The notes beneath the pieces are model-generated. The model saw only the letters and a program-made list of their open reading frames with translations. It was not told the origin of the DNA and did not search any database. Shown piece by piece: positions 17,000 to 25,647 of a DNA stretch of 64,000 nucleotides. The stretch covers positions 20,873 through 84,872 of the forward strand of contig JBCCHF010000030.1 in NCBI GenBank assembly GCA_039028895.1, in the 5' to 3' direction. The position numbers and the translations under genes are program-made. Origin of the DNA: JAHDCJ01 sp039028895. GTDB taxonomy: Bacteria > Bacteroidota > Bacteroidia > Chitinophagales > Saprospiraceae. The first letter of the stretch is position 1, and each line of letters begins with the position of its first letter.

Positions 17000-17104
17000 C
17001 TAAATTTCCTCATCAGGGTCAAAGCTAAAATCATTTGGTTTTAGATTGAGTGATCTGGCCTCTGCAACCCAATTTAATGCAATAAACGGGATTGTTGCCG
17101 CTAT
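17000..17104 (-). pseudogene. Possible short gene remnant, C-terminal tail only
   Basis: On the minus strand, a TGA is followed in frame by 34 codons reading IAATIPFIALNWVAEARSLN and ending in DFSFDPDEEI. No start codon is present. It is protein-like: a hydrophobic helix followed by a charged tail. It could be the end of a membrane protein lost upstream. No family is recognised, and chance is possible. Confidence 0.25.
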
Positions 17105-17136
17105 TCATGAATTTCAAACCTTTTCATTTGACCTGC

Positions 17137-17550
17137 TTAATTCGGCCAATGGTTCATGGCATCCAGTATGCCTCCTGTCAAAGCAAATGTAAGGATCCAA
17201 AAAATGGTTTTCAGGATCAAGGGCTTCAACTTTTGACCTTCGAAAATACCATTTATGGCAGTAATGGGTAAGGCAATGACGATACCTACGAACATGCCGT
17301 GCCAAACGCCATGCGTGAAATTATCGAAGTCGCCTTCCTGTCCCGGACTATTATTGAAATTCAGCATGAAAAAAGCCAGGAAAAAAGAAAAAACCAAGGC
17401 AAGGATAATAGTAATGCCATTGGGCCTTTTTGTCGGTTTTCTGTCCGATGAGAATGCTGACCCTAAAGCCTTAGGATGAAAATAGGCAAGTCCGAGGAGG
17501 ACTGGTGTGATTGTAGCGAGGATCATTGACAGCCAATTGATTTCTTCCAT
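17137..17550 (-). CDS. DUF1761 family membrane protein
   Basis: A 137-residue protein with four predicted membrane helices: LSMILATITPVLLGLAYFHP, ITIILALVFSFFLAFFML, GMFVGIVIALPITAINGIFE and FWILTFALTGGILDAM. The opening INWLSMILATITPVLLGLAYFHPKAL and the HGVWHGMFVGI segment fit DUF1761. Function unknown. It is transcribed on the minus strand and is followed by a possible gene remnant (17000-17104). Confidence 0.75.
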   Translation of the reverse strand: MEEINWLSMILATITPVLLGLAYFHPKALGSAFSSDRKPTKRPNGITIILALVFSFFLAFFMLNFNNSPGQEGDFDNFTHGVWHGMFVGIVIALPITAINGIFEGQKLKPLILKTIFWILTFALTGGILDAMNHWPN

Positions 17551-17752
17551 TTTTGTGATTTTTGAATGAGTGAATGCGTTAATTTCAGCATAACGATTGG
17601 TTATAAAAAGACATTGGTTTTGCTAAATGGTATTTTATCTAAAGATGGAGTTTTTCTTCATATGCTGCAACCATACTCATTTCATGTGAAAATTCAAGAT
17701 GAGGTTGTGCCAGCCAAAGGCAAGGGGTAAGGCTTAAAATAGTGGACAACAA

Positions 17753-18826
17753 TTGGTAGTCGTGTCATATTATTGTTGCCTGTACTTTCAAAAATTCCCC
17801 AAATTGATAAGAGCTTTACTTTTCTTTGGACTATTTGCATTGGTTTCACAACCTCTCTTTTCCCAATATTATTCATTCCCTGACAGTGATATGGAATGGT
17901 ATGGTTATTCAAGAGCCTGGGGTGAGTTTCCTTATGAGCTCTATTACCAGGGGCATGTTTTTGAATTGGAAGGAGACACTATAGTAAATGATCTTTCCTA
18001 CACGAAGGTGGCGTTATCTTTCAATTGGAGTTATTCTACTTTTTCCGGACTTCTAAACACCAATGATTATTACGAAGGCGTGATCGGAGGAATAAGAGAA
18101 GACAGCACAAAAAAAGTATGGTTCATAAATTTTGTTGATATGGAACTGTTGTATTGGTATGAATGCATTCCACCAGCTTCAGTCAATAGCAGTTCGCCTC
18201 CTTTTCCCATAGGAGAAGAAACCATACTATATGATTTCGACCTTGAAGTAGGCGATACGGTGCACTGGAAAACAACGGACCTTGGAACTTCCAATATCAT
18301 CTCTGAAATTGATCAATATACACTGGCCAATGGAAGTGTCAGAACCCGGTATATCTTCCAGACTAATGAATCACCACCACCGGACTTTTGGGTTGAAGGC
18401 CTGGGCAGCAACCTCGGTTTATTTGGCGCATATCTTTATACACCATTTGAGGGGGCATGTCATATGTATTGTGCTGTGGAAAATGAAGCATCTCTTATTA
18501 ATTCAGACATGCCCGATTTTTATGAATCGCTATTCCTGGGTTGCGATATTCTGAAACCGGTTTCTGTAGACCACCTGAATACTCGGGAGGAAATTGTTGA
18601 AAACGTTTTCCCCAACCCGACTGAAGGAGTGGTCCAGATTGACCTGGGTAAAAGTCACCCTGAACTTGAAGTTGGAGTGTACAATTGCTATGGAAAACTT
18701 TTGTCACAGCAGTTTTTGGCAAATCAACAAAACCTTATTATTTCGCTTGATGGTCCTGCGGGTGTGTACGTCATTTCTTTGGAAACTGGGCAGGCGAAAC
18801 ATGGAGTTAGGGTTGTGAAGTTTTAG
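17753..18826 (+). CDS. T9SS-sorted secreted protein
   Basis: A protein of up to 357 residues that ends in a type IX secretion (Por) sorting tail: VFPNPTEGVVQIDLG, then a YNCYGKLLSQQFLAN strand, GVYVISLETG and a KVVKF-like basic end. A signal peptide lies near LIRALLFFGLFALVSQ. No ATG precedes it, so the start is TTG 17753, GTG 17762 or TTG 17804 (MIRALLFF). The last gives the shortest typical signal peptide. The middle is beta-rich with Trp and Asp patches and no recognised domain. It probably ends up on the cell surface or outside the cell. Its function is not predictable. Confidence 0.75.
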   Translation: MVVVSYYCCLYFQKFPKLIRALLFFGLFALVSQPLFSQYYSFPDSDMEWYGYSRAWGEFPYELYYQGHVFELEGDTIVNDLSYTKVALSFNWSYSTFSGLLNTNDYYEGVIGGIREDSTKKVWFINFVDMELLYWYECIPPASVNSSSPPFPIGEETILYDFDLEVGDTVHWKTTDLGTSNIISEIDQYTLANGSVRTRYIFQTNESPPPDFWVEGLGSNLGLFGAYLYTPFEGACHMYCAVENEASLINSDMPDFYESLFLGCDILKPVSVDHLNTREEIVENVFPNPTEGVVQIDLGKSHPELEVGVYNCYGKLLSQQFLANQQNLIISLDGPAGVYVISLETGQAKHGVRVVKF

Positions 18827-18883
18827 AATATCACTCAAATTATTTGCTAAATAAATTCGTGATATTCATCTATTTAATCCAAT

Positions 18884-19711
18884 TTATTCGGCGGAGTTTT
18901 GATTTAATCCGATCGATTGGTCTACTTCGCTGGCATAATACAGGAAAACAAAAAAAGTACCCACCGCATCAAGTATATGCCAGATCGCGTGGCCCTGAAG
19001 CCAAAGATGGGGATCACATAAAATACTATCCTGGTTGCGGCTTAAATTCCAGATGATAAAAGCAATTACTAATAGGGAAATGCTGGTCCATCCCAAAGCG
19101 GCGTTGATGTTGATTTTTCGGATATATCGTAAAAACAACTCAAAAGTCACCCCAACTAAAAGCTGAATAGCAAAGCAAAATGAAGAAGCCGATAACCCGA
19201 GGTAAGTACCTTCACCTGAATAAAGATGGATATAAGAACTGACGGAGACGTTAATAAGAAAAAGAATAAAGAAGCCGAGATCTGGTAGTTTAAACCATCT
19301 TGTTATGGCATAAGCCGCTACAAAAGAGGAAAACAGGTACATCCCAAAGAGGTCAAGGAATTCACCCAAAGCAGTATCGGTAGCATGCATCGCAAATGAT
19401 CCGGCCCCTAAAATGATCAGGCTGCAAGAGAATAGCAATGGGTAATAGCGTGTTGAAGAGATTCTGTTCGTTCCCGAAAATTGGTTTTTGTAAGAAAACC
19501 AGGCAATGTAAATACCAATAATGCTGAAGGCCAGATTTGAAAAGGAATTGGCAGGCTGCTTGATGTAGCCGTCTCTTTCATGTTCACAAAACGCCATAAT
19601 GCCATCATTATCTGGACCGAACCAACCTTCTATAATTCCAAAGGCTACAATTATGGTGGTAGCAATAAATAAAACCAATGGAATCAATAATAATGGATAT
19701 CTGCTATTCAT
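18884..19711 (-). CDS. Alkaline ceramidase-like protein (CREST superfamily)
   Basis: A 275-residue membrane protein with about seven helices matching the ceramidase domain. The N-terminal stretch FCEHERDGYIKQPANSFSN holds the family's acidic and Asn-rich motif. GSFAMHATDT and EFLDLFGMYL carry Ser, His and Asp ligands, and LWLQGHAIWHILDAVG has the HxxxH pair for Zn. Such enzymes hydrolyse ceramide to sphingosine and fatty acid. Sphingolipids are common in Bacteroidota, which makes a role in sphingolipid turnover plausible. The ATG at 19711 is preferred over a TTG 12 bases upstream. It is convergent with the T9SS protein, with 57 bases between the two stops. Confidence 0.82.
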   Translation of the reverse strand: MNSRYPLLLIPLVLFIATTIIVAFGIIEGWFGPDNDGIMAFCEHERDGYIKQPANSFSNLAFSIIGIYIAWFSYKNQFSGTNRISSTRYYPLLFSCSLIILGAGSFAMHATDTALGEFLDLFGMYLFSSFVAAYAITRWFKLPDLGFFILFLINVSVSSYIHLYSGEGTYLGLSASSFCFAIQLLVGVTFELFLRYIRKININAALGWTSISLLVIAFIIWNLSRNQDSILCDPHLWLQGHAIWHILDAVGTFFVFLYYASEVDQSIGLNQNSAE

Positions 19712-19870
19712 GCCGAAAATCAAAGCTTTTTGGTCAAAAGGATCATTTGAAAATTGATTTAGAATGATGTCTTTAAATTACTGAAAAGTTTCTCGGTATT
19801 AGAGTTTTACATTCAATCCAAGATCTTCAATAGGTAAACTTATGATATCCTCTCCATTCGAATATATGAA

Positions 19871-20710
19871 TTATGCCCCATCTCCAAACATGACCAGTAT
19901 TGCTTCTGTTGCTTCGTCAGTTTCATTCCACCATTTGTGAGAGACAAAAGGCGGAATAAAGATAGTGTTGCCTTTAGACAGGGTCACCCTTTTGCCGTCA
20001 ACTTCGCCTTCCGTAGTACCTTCAATTGCTATAATCAACATTGGAAACGGAGCTGCCTGCTCACGGGCATCATCTCTTACACGCTCCTCTGGAAGCACCC
20101 GGTACCATGCGGTTCTCAGACCTGGCTGATAGTAAAAGACGGTGAAATTGGAGCCATGGGCTCTTCTGGTCATTCCTTCTCCAAAAGGTACGATTTCGGG
20201 GAAGCCACGTGTCCAGAAGTGAAAGGAAAACGGGTTGATCTTACCGTATTCTTCCATTGATGGTTCGTAGCCTTCCATGTGGTTCACACTCATAGGGGTG
20301 TAATCTCCGGCAAATGCTTTTCCTTGTGCTGTCAGGGCATTGATCTTGCCGTCATTGATAGCAAGGAGTGTTTCATATTCGATATTGTAAACGAAAGTTG
20401 GTTGTTCTGGTAATCCTTCAAGAAGGTTAACTTCCCAACCTGTTTCTGTTTCTTTACCAGTGACTTCAACGGTCCATTGACCGTGGTCAGGCACATCAAT
20501 ACCAAACGTCATTGGATCGGATGCAAATCGGTCAAGGGTATAATCATTGACATAAGATTGGATAATTGATGAGACATCCTGATTGGAAGGAGATGCTGTA
20601 TGGTTTGGTTTTTCGGGGTTTTTGGTTGCTGTTGAATGAGACTGGGCGGTTGTATGCTGTAAAGTAGTCAGGTAACAAAGAATGATAATTATTGATTTTA
20701 AAAATTGCAT
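19871..20710 (-). CDS. Exported SCP2-like/cupin fusion protein
   Basis: A 279-residue exported protein. ATG 20710 begins the signal peptide MQFLKSIIIILCYLTTLQHTTAQ-like segment. Residues 45-140 resemble an SCP2 sterol-carrier domain (a beta sheet, then FVYNIEYETLLAINDGKINAL, a typical 'substrate-pocket' region). Residues 185-275 are a cupin with GTTEGEVDGKRVTLSKGNTIF and a C-terminal FVSHKWWNETDEATEAILVMF strand. The histidines needed for a metal site are mostly missing in the first cupin motif, and the second keeps SHKWW. This suggests an extracytoplasmic lipid or sterol-like ligand binder. The domain assignment is inference. Confidence 0.6.
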   Translation of the reverse strand: MQFLKSIIIILCYLTTLQHTTAQSHSTATKNPEKPNHTASPSNQDVSSIIQSYVNDYTLDRFASDPMTFGIDVPDHGQWTVEVTGKETETGWEVNLLEGLPEQPTFVYNIEYETLLAINDGKINALTAQGKAFAGDYTPMSVNHMEGYEPSMEEYGKINPFSFHFWTRGFPEIVPFGEGMTRRAHGSNFTVFYYQPGLRTAWYRVLPEERVRDDAREQAAPFPMLIIAIEGTTEGEVDGKRVTLSKGNTIFIPPFVSHKWWNETDEATEAILVMFGDGA

Positions 20711-20838
20711 TGGTAAATGATTAAGGTTATGGAATTCCCGTAAGGAAAAAGCCGTCGGGGATTTATTTTCCACAAAAGAATCATTGACTGGTGAATAAAT
20801 CCAGTCCCAGGTAGTAGTTTGTGGGGAACGGACAGTTT

Positions 20839-21666
20839 TTAGTGGCGAATTTGCAGAAGTTGCTTTATCGATTCCGCATATTTTTGGGAAACCGGAATTT
20901 CATCTTCGTACTTATCGAGCGTAACCACCATATTCCGACTGGTCAATTTTTGAATACTGAAGTATTTCGCATTGATCAAATACTTGCGGTGGCACCTTGC
21001 TATTGGTGAAAGTGGATTAACTATCTGGTTTTCGATATTTTTCAGGCTTGACCTTAAAACAATTTTTTTTCTGATGCCTTCTGTCTCAAGGTGGAGGTCT
21101 ACATAATTATCATCACTACTGATATACAGGATGTCTTTGAGATTCAAGCTAATGCTCTTTCCGTTTTGAGTATTGATCAGGTAGTTTTCATTCAGGGAAA
21201 TCAGTGAAAAATTCTTCCGGTTAATATAATGCCAGATGCCCAGCACAAAAAAGGAAACGGTAATACCTATGCCCAGGGTTCTGGCTAATACCATCAGGAA
21301 TTCAAGCCAGGTAAACTCCCTGAATCCACCCCAGTAGCTTTTGTATAAAAAATTAACGGTTCCTATAAACAGGATTACCAGCGAATACCAAATCAAAGCC
21401 TTACCCAGGGTCCAATTTTTAAAAAGTTTCGGAGCCAAAGCAGGCACAAGCCATTCCATGAACAACACGGATACAATAAATAAGAGCCCAAGGCTGAAAA
21501 TGATGAGGTCTACATACCACTCTCCAGTGTTATTTCTAATCCCGAAAGGCTTGTAAAGCAGAATAAAACAACTGGCACTCAATCCAACAAGGATTACCCA
21601 AAGCAAGTACTTTCGGGACTTCCCGGGTCTGGGAAAAGGTGTGTATAGAAAACCGGGTAATTTCAT
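20839..21666 (-). CDS. Membrane LytTR-domain DNA-binding protein
   Basis: A 275-residue protein with four N-terminal membrane helices (about 22-40, 54-72, 90-107, 123-145). The LytTR DNA-binding domain (about 175-275) has the family pattern LKDILYISSDDNYVDLHLETEG, IRKKIVLRSSLKNIENQI, ARCHRKYLINAKY and DEIPVSQKYAESIKQLL. LytTR proteins of this membrane type act without a separate response regulator. It lies 58 bases downstream of the class III cyclase on the same strand, suggesting a shared signalling unit. Confidence 0.85.
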   Translation of the reverse strand: MKLPGFLYTPFPRPGKSRKYLLWVILVGLSASCFILLYKPFGIRNNTGEWYVDLIIFSLGLLFIVSVLFMEWLVPALAPKLFKNWTLGKALIWYSLVILFIGTVNFLYKSYWGGFREFTWLEFLMVLARTLGIGITVSFFVLGIWHYINRKNFSLISLNENYLINTQNGKSISLNLKDILYISSDDNYVDLHLETEGIRKKIVLRSSLKNIENQIVNPLSPIARCHRKYLINAKYFSIQKLTSRNMVVTLDKYEDEIPVSQKYAESIKQLLQIRH

Positions 21667-21724
21667 CCCAATGTTTTATGATCTGGATTTACCATAAAAA
21701 TTCTATAATTCCATATTTCTTGAT

Positions 21725-22816
21725 CTATAATACTACAGAATACAGCTCTTCCTTTTTTTGCCTTCCTTTTAACTCGACTTCTCCTATTGGTTTAAATTCA
21801 AAGTTGTTTTCAGGAAGTGCTTCTTTTAGCTGGGCTGAGATTAATAATCGGCTTTTCAACTCATTGCATAATCCTTGTATCCTGGCAGTCGCGTTTAGTA
21901 CATCGCCGATATAAAGCAGATCTCGTTTGATGTCTCCTACACGTCCTCTGGTGACTTCTCCATAATGCAGTCCGGCCTTAAAGCCCGGAACTTCCCCAAA
22001 TTTCAGGATGTATTCCTCAGATTTGCTTGCAATTTGCTCTTCAATCAGCAAAAAGCAGTTGAGGCAATTGCAATTTTTTAATCCGTCATCAAGTTCCCAT
22101 GAGATCACAATTTCGTCGCCAACGTATTGGTAAATGGTGCCCTCGGTTCTGACAATCGCATCCGACATATCGCCAAAATATGCGTTAATGAGTTCATACT
22201 GCTTTTCATGGCCTATTTTTTCAGCAATTGCAGTGGAATCCTTCATGTCGAGAAACATGAATATCCTGTTTTCATAGACGGGTTTGGAATATTTTCCAGA
22301 GAAGAAGTTGCTTACGATATCGAATCCGAGATAATCAACAATCTCTCTAAAAAACAGGCTCATGTTAATAACAAAACCTGAAAAAATGAGAATACTGATA
22401 AACCCAAAGCTTGTGATAAATGGAATGAAATCTTCAATAACTCCTGCATCTATGGAATTCCTCCCGGTATTGTATAATAACAACAGGATAGTAAAGGCAA
22501 GCATTATGGTAACCAAAATAAAAACGTATATGGATGTCTTGATGATTAACTTACGAGAAAAAGCTAAAGTTTTAAACCTGTTTTTGAAAATGAGTTCCTC
22601 CAGAAACCCTATTCCAATTCCTACAATAATGCTCATGACACTTACAGATACCAGAGAATTCAAAGGGCTATATGGGTTCTCGGAATCAGGATAGGTGAGT
22701 GAATCCTCTAAAAGACCATATTCAACAATAAAATACATCCAGCCGCCCACCAGGAAAATGACAGGATAGGGGAGGATTTTAAAAAGCAGGCGTCTTTTTT
22801 TTGGTGTGATTTTCAT
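21725..22816 (-). CDS. Membrane class III adenylate/guanylate cyclase
   Basis: A 363-residue protein with four N-terminal membrane helices (17-33, 57-73, 90-115, 131-153) and a class III cyclase domain from about 180. Metal-binding Asp residues are D190 (FMFLDMKDST) and D234 (YVGDEIVISW). The LHYGEVTRGRVGDIKRDLLYIGD segment and LNATARIQGLCNELKSRLLIS carry the typical transition-state Asn and Arg, and EVELKGRQKKEELYSV closes the fold. Membrane-anchored class III cyclases of this build occur in Bacteroidota. A Cys-rich insert (LKNCNCLNCF) sits at about 246-255. The neighbouring LytTR regulator and the more distant Crp-like protein could be downstream. Confidence 0.88.
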   Translation of the reverse strand: MKITPKKRRLLFKILPYPVIFLVGGWMYFIVEYGLLEDSLTYPDSENPYSPLNSLVSVSVMSIIVGIGIGFLEELIFKNRFKTLAFSRKLIIKTSIYVFILVTIMLAFTILLLLYNTGRNSIDAGVIEDFIPFITSFGFISILIFSGFVINMSLFFREIVDYLGFDIVSNFFSGKYSKPVYENRIFMFLDMKDSTAIAEKIGHEKQYELINAYFGDMSDAIVRTEGTIYQYVGDEIVISWELDDGLKNCNCLNCFLLIEEQIASKSEEYILKFGEVPGFKAGLHYGEVTRGRVGDIKRDLLYIGDVLNATARIQGLCNELKSRLLISAQLKEALPENNFEFKPIGEVELKGRQKKEELYSVVL

Positions 22817-22879
22817 TCTAATAGCATAACATGCTAAGCACGATCATGTTGTCGTTTTAATTTGACCAGATCATCATTA

Positions 22880-24088
22880 TTAATTTATCCAATCAATGAT
22901 ATAGTCAAGGTAATCATTTCTTATCCAGCCTGTTTCAGTGCCAAATAATGTATGCCCTGATCCATTAAAGGTTTTTAAAGTTACCGGAGTTTCAGGGTGG
23001 TCAAGCATCATATTTTCAATTAGCCTGATACTCTCGACTACGGGTACGTTTTTATCATTAGCGGCAAATATTTTTAAAATAGGAATTTTGGACTCCCTGA
23101 TCAAAGGGATTGGATCAAAGTTGCCGTTCTTTTCCCACCAGATTTTTCTTTTTGCTTTTACCCGTTTGGCGAAAACCAGGGCCAACGGCTTGGCTATAAA
23201 GCCAGGAGCGCCGCTTTCTATTATATCATTCATTATTTCAAAATGCACCTGTTTATTGGGAGAAGTCGTTGCGCCCACTGCGCTGATTACAAAATCCAGA
23301 TTATTTATTTTTTCGTTAGCTAAATGAATGATCCATCCTCCCTGACTTAAACCCATGACCCCTATTCGATTAAATTCGGCGGATTTGTTTTTCTCCAGAT
23401 AGGCCTGTGCACCGACAATGTCATTGGCAAAATCATCAAAAGATGCAGTGTGCCACTCCCCGGATGATTTACCACAACCCCTTTTATCTGGTAGCAAGAC
23501 CATAAACCCATTACGGGCAAGATAATTTGCCTGATACATATACCAAAAGTTGTCCCTGTCACTTACTCCGGAACCATGGACCAGTATTATTGCTGTTGCC
23601 TTTTCATTATTTATTGGAGTCATTAGCAGGCCCGCCAGTTTTACACCGTTTTGGGTATACGTTATTTCCTCTTGGGAATAATGAAGACTGTCTCGTTTAT
23701 TGGCCAGGAAATTGGTCTTAGAAGTAGCAACCTCTAAAGCAAAAAGGGAATCAGAAGTTCTAAAATTAACTTCTGCTGTTTCTAAATCTCCATCAGTGTC
23801 AAATTGACTGTAACTTAAAGGTGTAAGCCTGATTTGTTTCAGATTACTCCGTAAACTATCAAAATGATTTAGTTGTAACCCACGCTTTGCGCCCCAGGTA
23901 ATTTGGTATTCACGCCCATCATTGGTTAAGTACCATCCAACTTTTGAGGAAATGTTATCATCTTTCTCTACCTCTGCGTAATTGTACTGGACCTTTTCCT
24001 GCTTTGGCGGAATTAAATACAAACCAATAAGTCCGAGGAGAATAATAGCCATGAAGATCAAAATTCCTTTAAGTACTTTTTTTATCAT
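22880..24088 (-). CDS. Alpha/beta hydrolase with N-terminal membrane anchor
   Basis: A 402-residue alpha/beta hydrolase with one N-terminal helix (VLKGILIFMAIILLGLIGLYLI). A lid-like beta domain (about 40-140) precedes the hydrolase core. ILVHGSGVSDRD is the oxyanion-hole region, GVMGLSQGGW holds the nucleophile elbow (GxSxG with GLSQG), FAANDKNVPV holds the Asp, and FNGSGHTLFG holds the His. The catalytic triad is complete. This suggests an esterase or peptidase-like enzyme on a membrane-anchored periplasmic domain. The substrate is unknown. Confidence 0.85.
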   Translation of the reverse strand: MIKKVLKGILIFMAIILLGLIGLYLIPPKQEKVQYNYAEVEKDDNISSKVGWYLTNDGREYQITWGAKRGLQLNHFDSLRSNLKQIRLTPLSYSQFDTDGDLETAEVNFRTSDSLFALEVATSKTNFLANKRDSLHYSQEEITYTQNGVKLAGLLMTPINNEKATAIILVHGSGVSDRDNFWYMYQANYLARNGFMVLLPDKRGCGKSSGEWHTASFDDFANDIVGAQAYLEKNKSAEFNRIGVMGLSQGGWIIHLANEKINNLDFVISAVGATTSPNKQVHFEIMNDIIESGAPGFIAKPLALVFAKRVKAKRKIWWEKNGNFDPIPLIRESKIPILKIFAANDKNVPVVESIRLIENMMLDHPETPVTLKTFNGSGHTLFGTETGWIRNDYLDYIIDWIN

Positions 24089-24289
24089 ACCTGTTGAATT
24101 TATACACTACTTAACTAAAAGCCAATGAATAAAGTTGTCATTTGGACACCTGAACGGGAAGACTTTGAATTGACATATCCATTAACAGCAACTTCGGATA
24201 AGTGTAAATTAAATGATTTAGGATGATGATAATCAAAGTGACCTCTATATCATTGAGCGTGTATGGCAGTATGTATCTTCAGTTAAGCA

Positions 24290-24907
24290 CTATTTCCGCT
24301 CAATGGTTATCTTGACTTTATCTTTTAATTGTTCTAACGATTGCTCAAGCTTTTCGATTGAAGTCAAATGAAAGGACAAGTCTTCTTTTGAATCTTTTAT
24401 ATTGACATCGGCTAACCAGTAAATGCCATCCTCCCGGGTTAAGTTAATGTACTCTATTTCCTGTAGTGCGTATTCCGCTTGTTTTGTTCTCAGGATATTT
24501 TTTTTGTCGACACAAATCCTCTTGTCAGAAATTAATATCTCGCGCTGATATTTTAGGGCATTTTTTATCCAGATATATAAAGGTGCTGTCAAGAAAGAAA
24601 CAGGAAAGAGTATCCATAATGCAAATGCGCCCAAGACAATAGGCCCAAAAAGTATAATTGCAAAAAGATCAGTCGGGTCAGTCAGACCATCCTGGAATAA
24701 TAAAAGTATGGTAAGTAGTGATCCAGATAAAAATGATATGATCAATAAGGTTTTAGAATTTTCTTTAATGACTTCGATGCCAGGTTTGACAGAGTTTTGA
24801 ACTACCTCTTTCACTTTTAATATAGGCGTCTCATTATTGCCTTTTTGCAATGAAGCATCTTTGGAGGTGACAAACTCGAGATCTAATATTTCAGCTTCAA
24901 ATGGCAT
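24290..24907 (-). CDS. Membrane protein of unknown function with a PH-like C-terminal domain
   Basis: A 205-residue protein. The N-terminal 55 residues are charged and cytosolic. Two or three hydrophobic segments follow (LLIISFLSGSLLTILLLF, AIILFGPIVLGAFALWIL, LFPVSFLTAPLYIWIKNAL). The C-terminal part (ILISDKRICVDKKNILRTKQAEYALQEIEYINL) resembles the beta-rich core of bacterial PH/YcxB-like domains. It has no motifs tied to a pathway. It begins 14 bases after a 32-residue small frame (24922-25020). Confidence 0.6.
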   Translation of the reverse strand: MPFEAEILDLEFVTSKDASLQKGNNETPILKVKEVVQNSVKPGIEVIKENSKTLLIISFLSGSLLTILLLFQDGLTDPTDLFAIILFGPIVLGAFALWILFPVSFLTAPLYIWIKNALKYQREILISDKRICVDKKNILRTKQAEYALQEIEYINLTREDGIYWLADVNIKDSKEDLSFHLTSIEKLEQSLEQLKDKVKITIERK

Positions 24908-24921
24908 TTTTTATTTAAGAG

Positions 24922-25020
24922 TTATTCAATCCTTAGAAATACGATACGCTGGGCACTTGTAAAAGAGTAAATGGTAAGATAAGTGAATAGCGAAATAAGC
25001 GCAATAATCAACAGTTTCAT
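24922..25020 (-). CDS. Possible 32-residue single-pass membrane peptide
   Basis: ATG 25020 to a TAA at 24922-24924 encodes 32 residues, MKLLIIALISLFTYLTIYS followed by FTSAQRIVFLRIE. It has a single hydrophobic helix or signal peptide and a short basic tail. It lies 14 bases before the membrane protein at 24290-24907 and 27 bases after the S1-domain gene. Too short to call with confidence. The hydrophobic core and spacing suggest a real small protein or a leader, but chance cannot be excluded. Confidence 0.3.
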   Translation of the reverse strand: MKLLIIALISLFTYLTIYSFTSAQRIVFLRIE

Positions 25021-25047
25021 GATGTTAATATTTTGCGTAATGGCCTG

Positions 25048-25647
25048 TCAGTATTTTTCTTTAATCTGCCTATGACCTAGTGATATCTTACGGTTTTCAA
25101 TATCAATATCTGCAATGATAACTTCAATGAGATCTCCTTCAGATTTGTATTCGCCAGGGTGTGAGAATTGACTGGACCATGAGAGGTCAGATAATTTTAT
25201 TATTCCGATTACTCCTTCTTCCAGTTCAACGAGCATTCCGTAAGGCATAAGTTGAGAAACATCTCCCAGGTGCCTGCTGCCCACCGGGTATTTTTCTTCA
25301 ATATTGTGCCAGGGATCTTCAGACAGCCTCTTTAGACTCAGTGATACTTTCTGGTTTACAGGATCAAAGGCAACAATCATTGCCTTGTGTGTATCACCGA
25401 TTTTGAAAAATTCAACAGGATCGGGCGGCGGTACTGTCCAAGTAATTTCAGTGGAGTGTATGAGGCCCGTTATTCCCGTCTGGAATTCAAGGAAAGCACC
25501 AAAACGCTCAACTCTGGTTATCTTTCCCTTTACAATTGTTCCTTCCTCAAAATCTGGATTAAAGTGTTTCAATGCGTTAATTTTCTTGTCTGGCCAATGT
25601 AACGCTTTTAGGATTAATGCTTTATGGTGAAGCCAGTTCAGGTGCAA
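25048..25647 (-). CDS. Tandem S1 RNA-binding domain protein
   Basis: A protein of about 170-199 residues made of two S1 domains. Domain 1 (about 36-105) begins FEEGTIVKGKITRVERFGAF and domain 2 (about 112-196) has YGMLVELEEGVIGIIKLSDL and ends IDIENRKISLGHRQIKE. They read like two neighbouring repeats of ribosomal protein S1, with the SEDPWHNIEEKYPVG linker resembling an S1 interdomain linker. The protein lacks the other repeats, so it may be an RNA-binding regulator derived from S1, or a truncated paralogue. The start is unclear: a TTG at 25647 overlaps the upstream gene, and a TTG at 25572 would begin just before FNPDFEEG. Confidence 0.68.
   Translation of the reverse strand: MHLNWLHHKALILKALHWPDKKINALKHFNPDFEEGTIVKGKITRVERFGAFLEFQTGITGLIHSTEITWTVPPPDPVEFFKIGDTHKAMIVAFDPVNQKVSLSLKRLSEDPWHNIEEKYPVGSRHLGDVSQLMPYGMLVELEEGVIGIIKLSDLSWSSQFSHPGEYKSEGDLIEVIIADIDIENRKISLGHRQIKEKY

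Noticed and set aside
18826..18875. GAATATCAC/GTGATATTC dyad between the T9SS gene and the ceramidase gene
   Set aside because: The loop of about 24 bases is long and AT-rich, and no T tract follows. It is a weak terminator candidate, so not listed.
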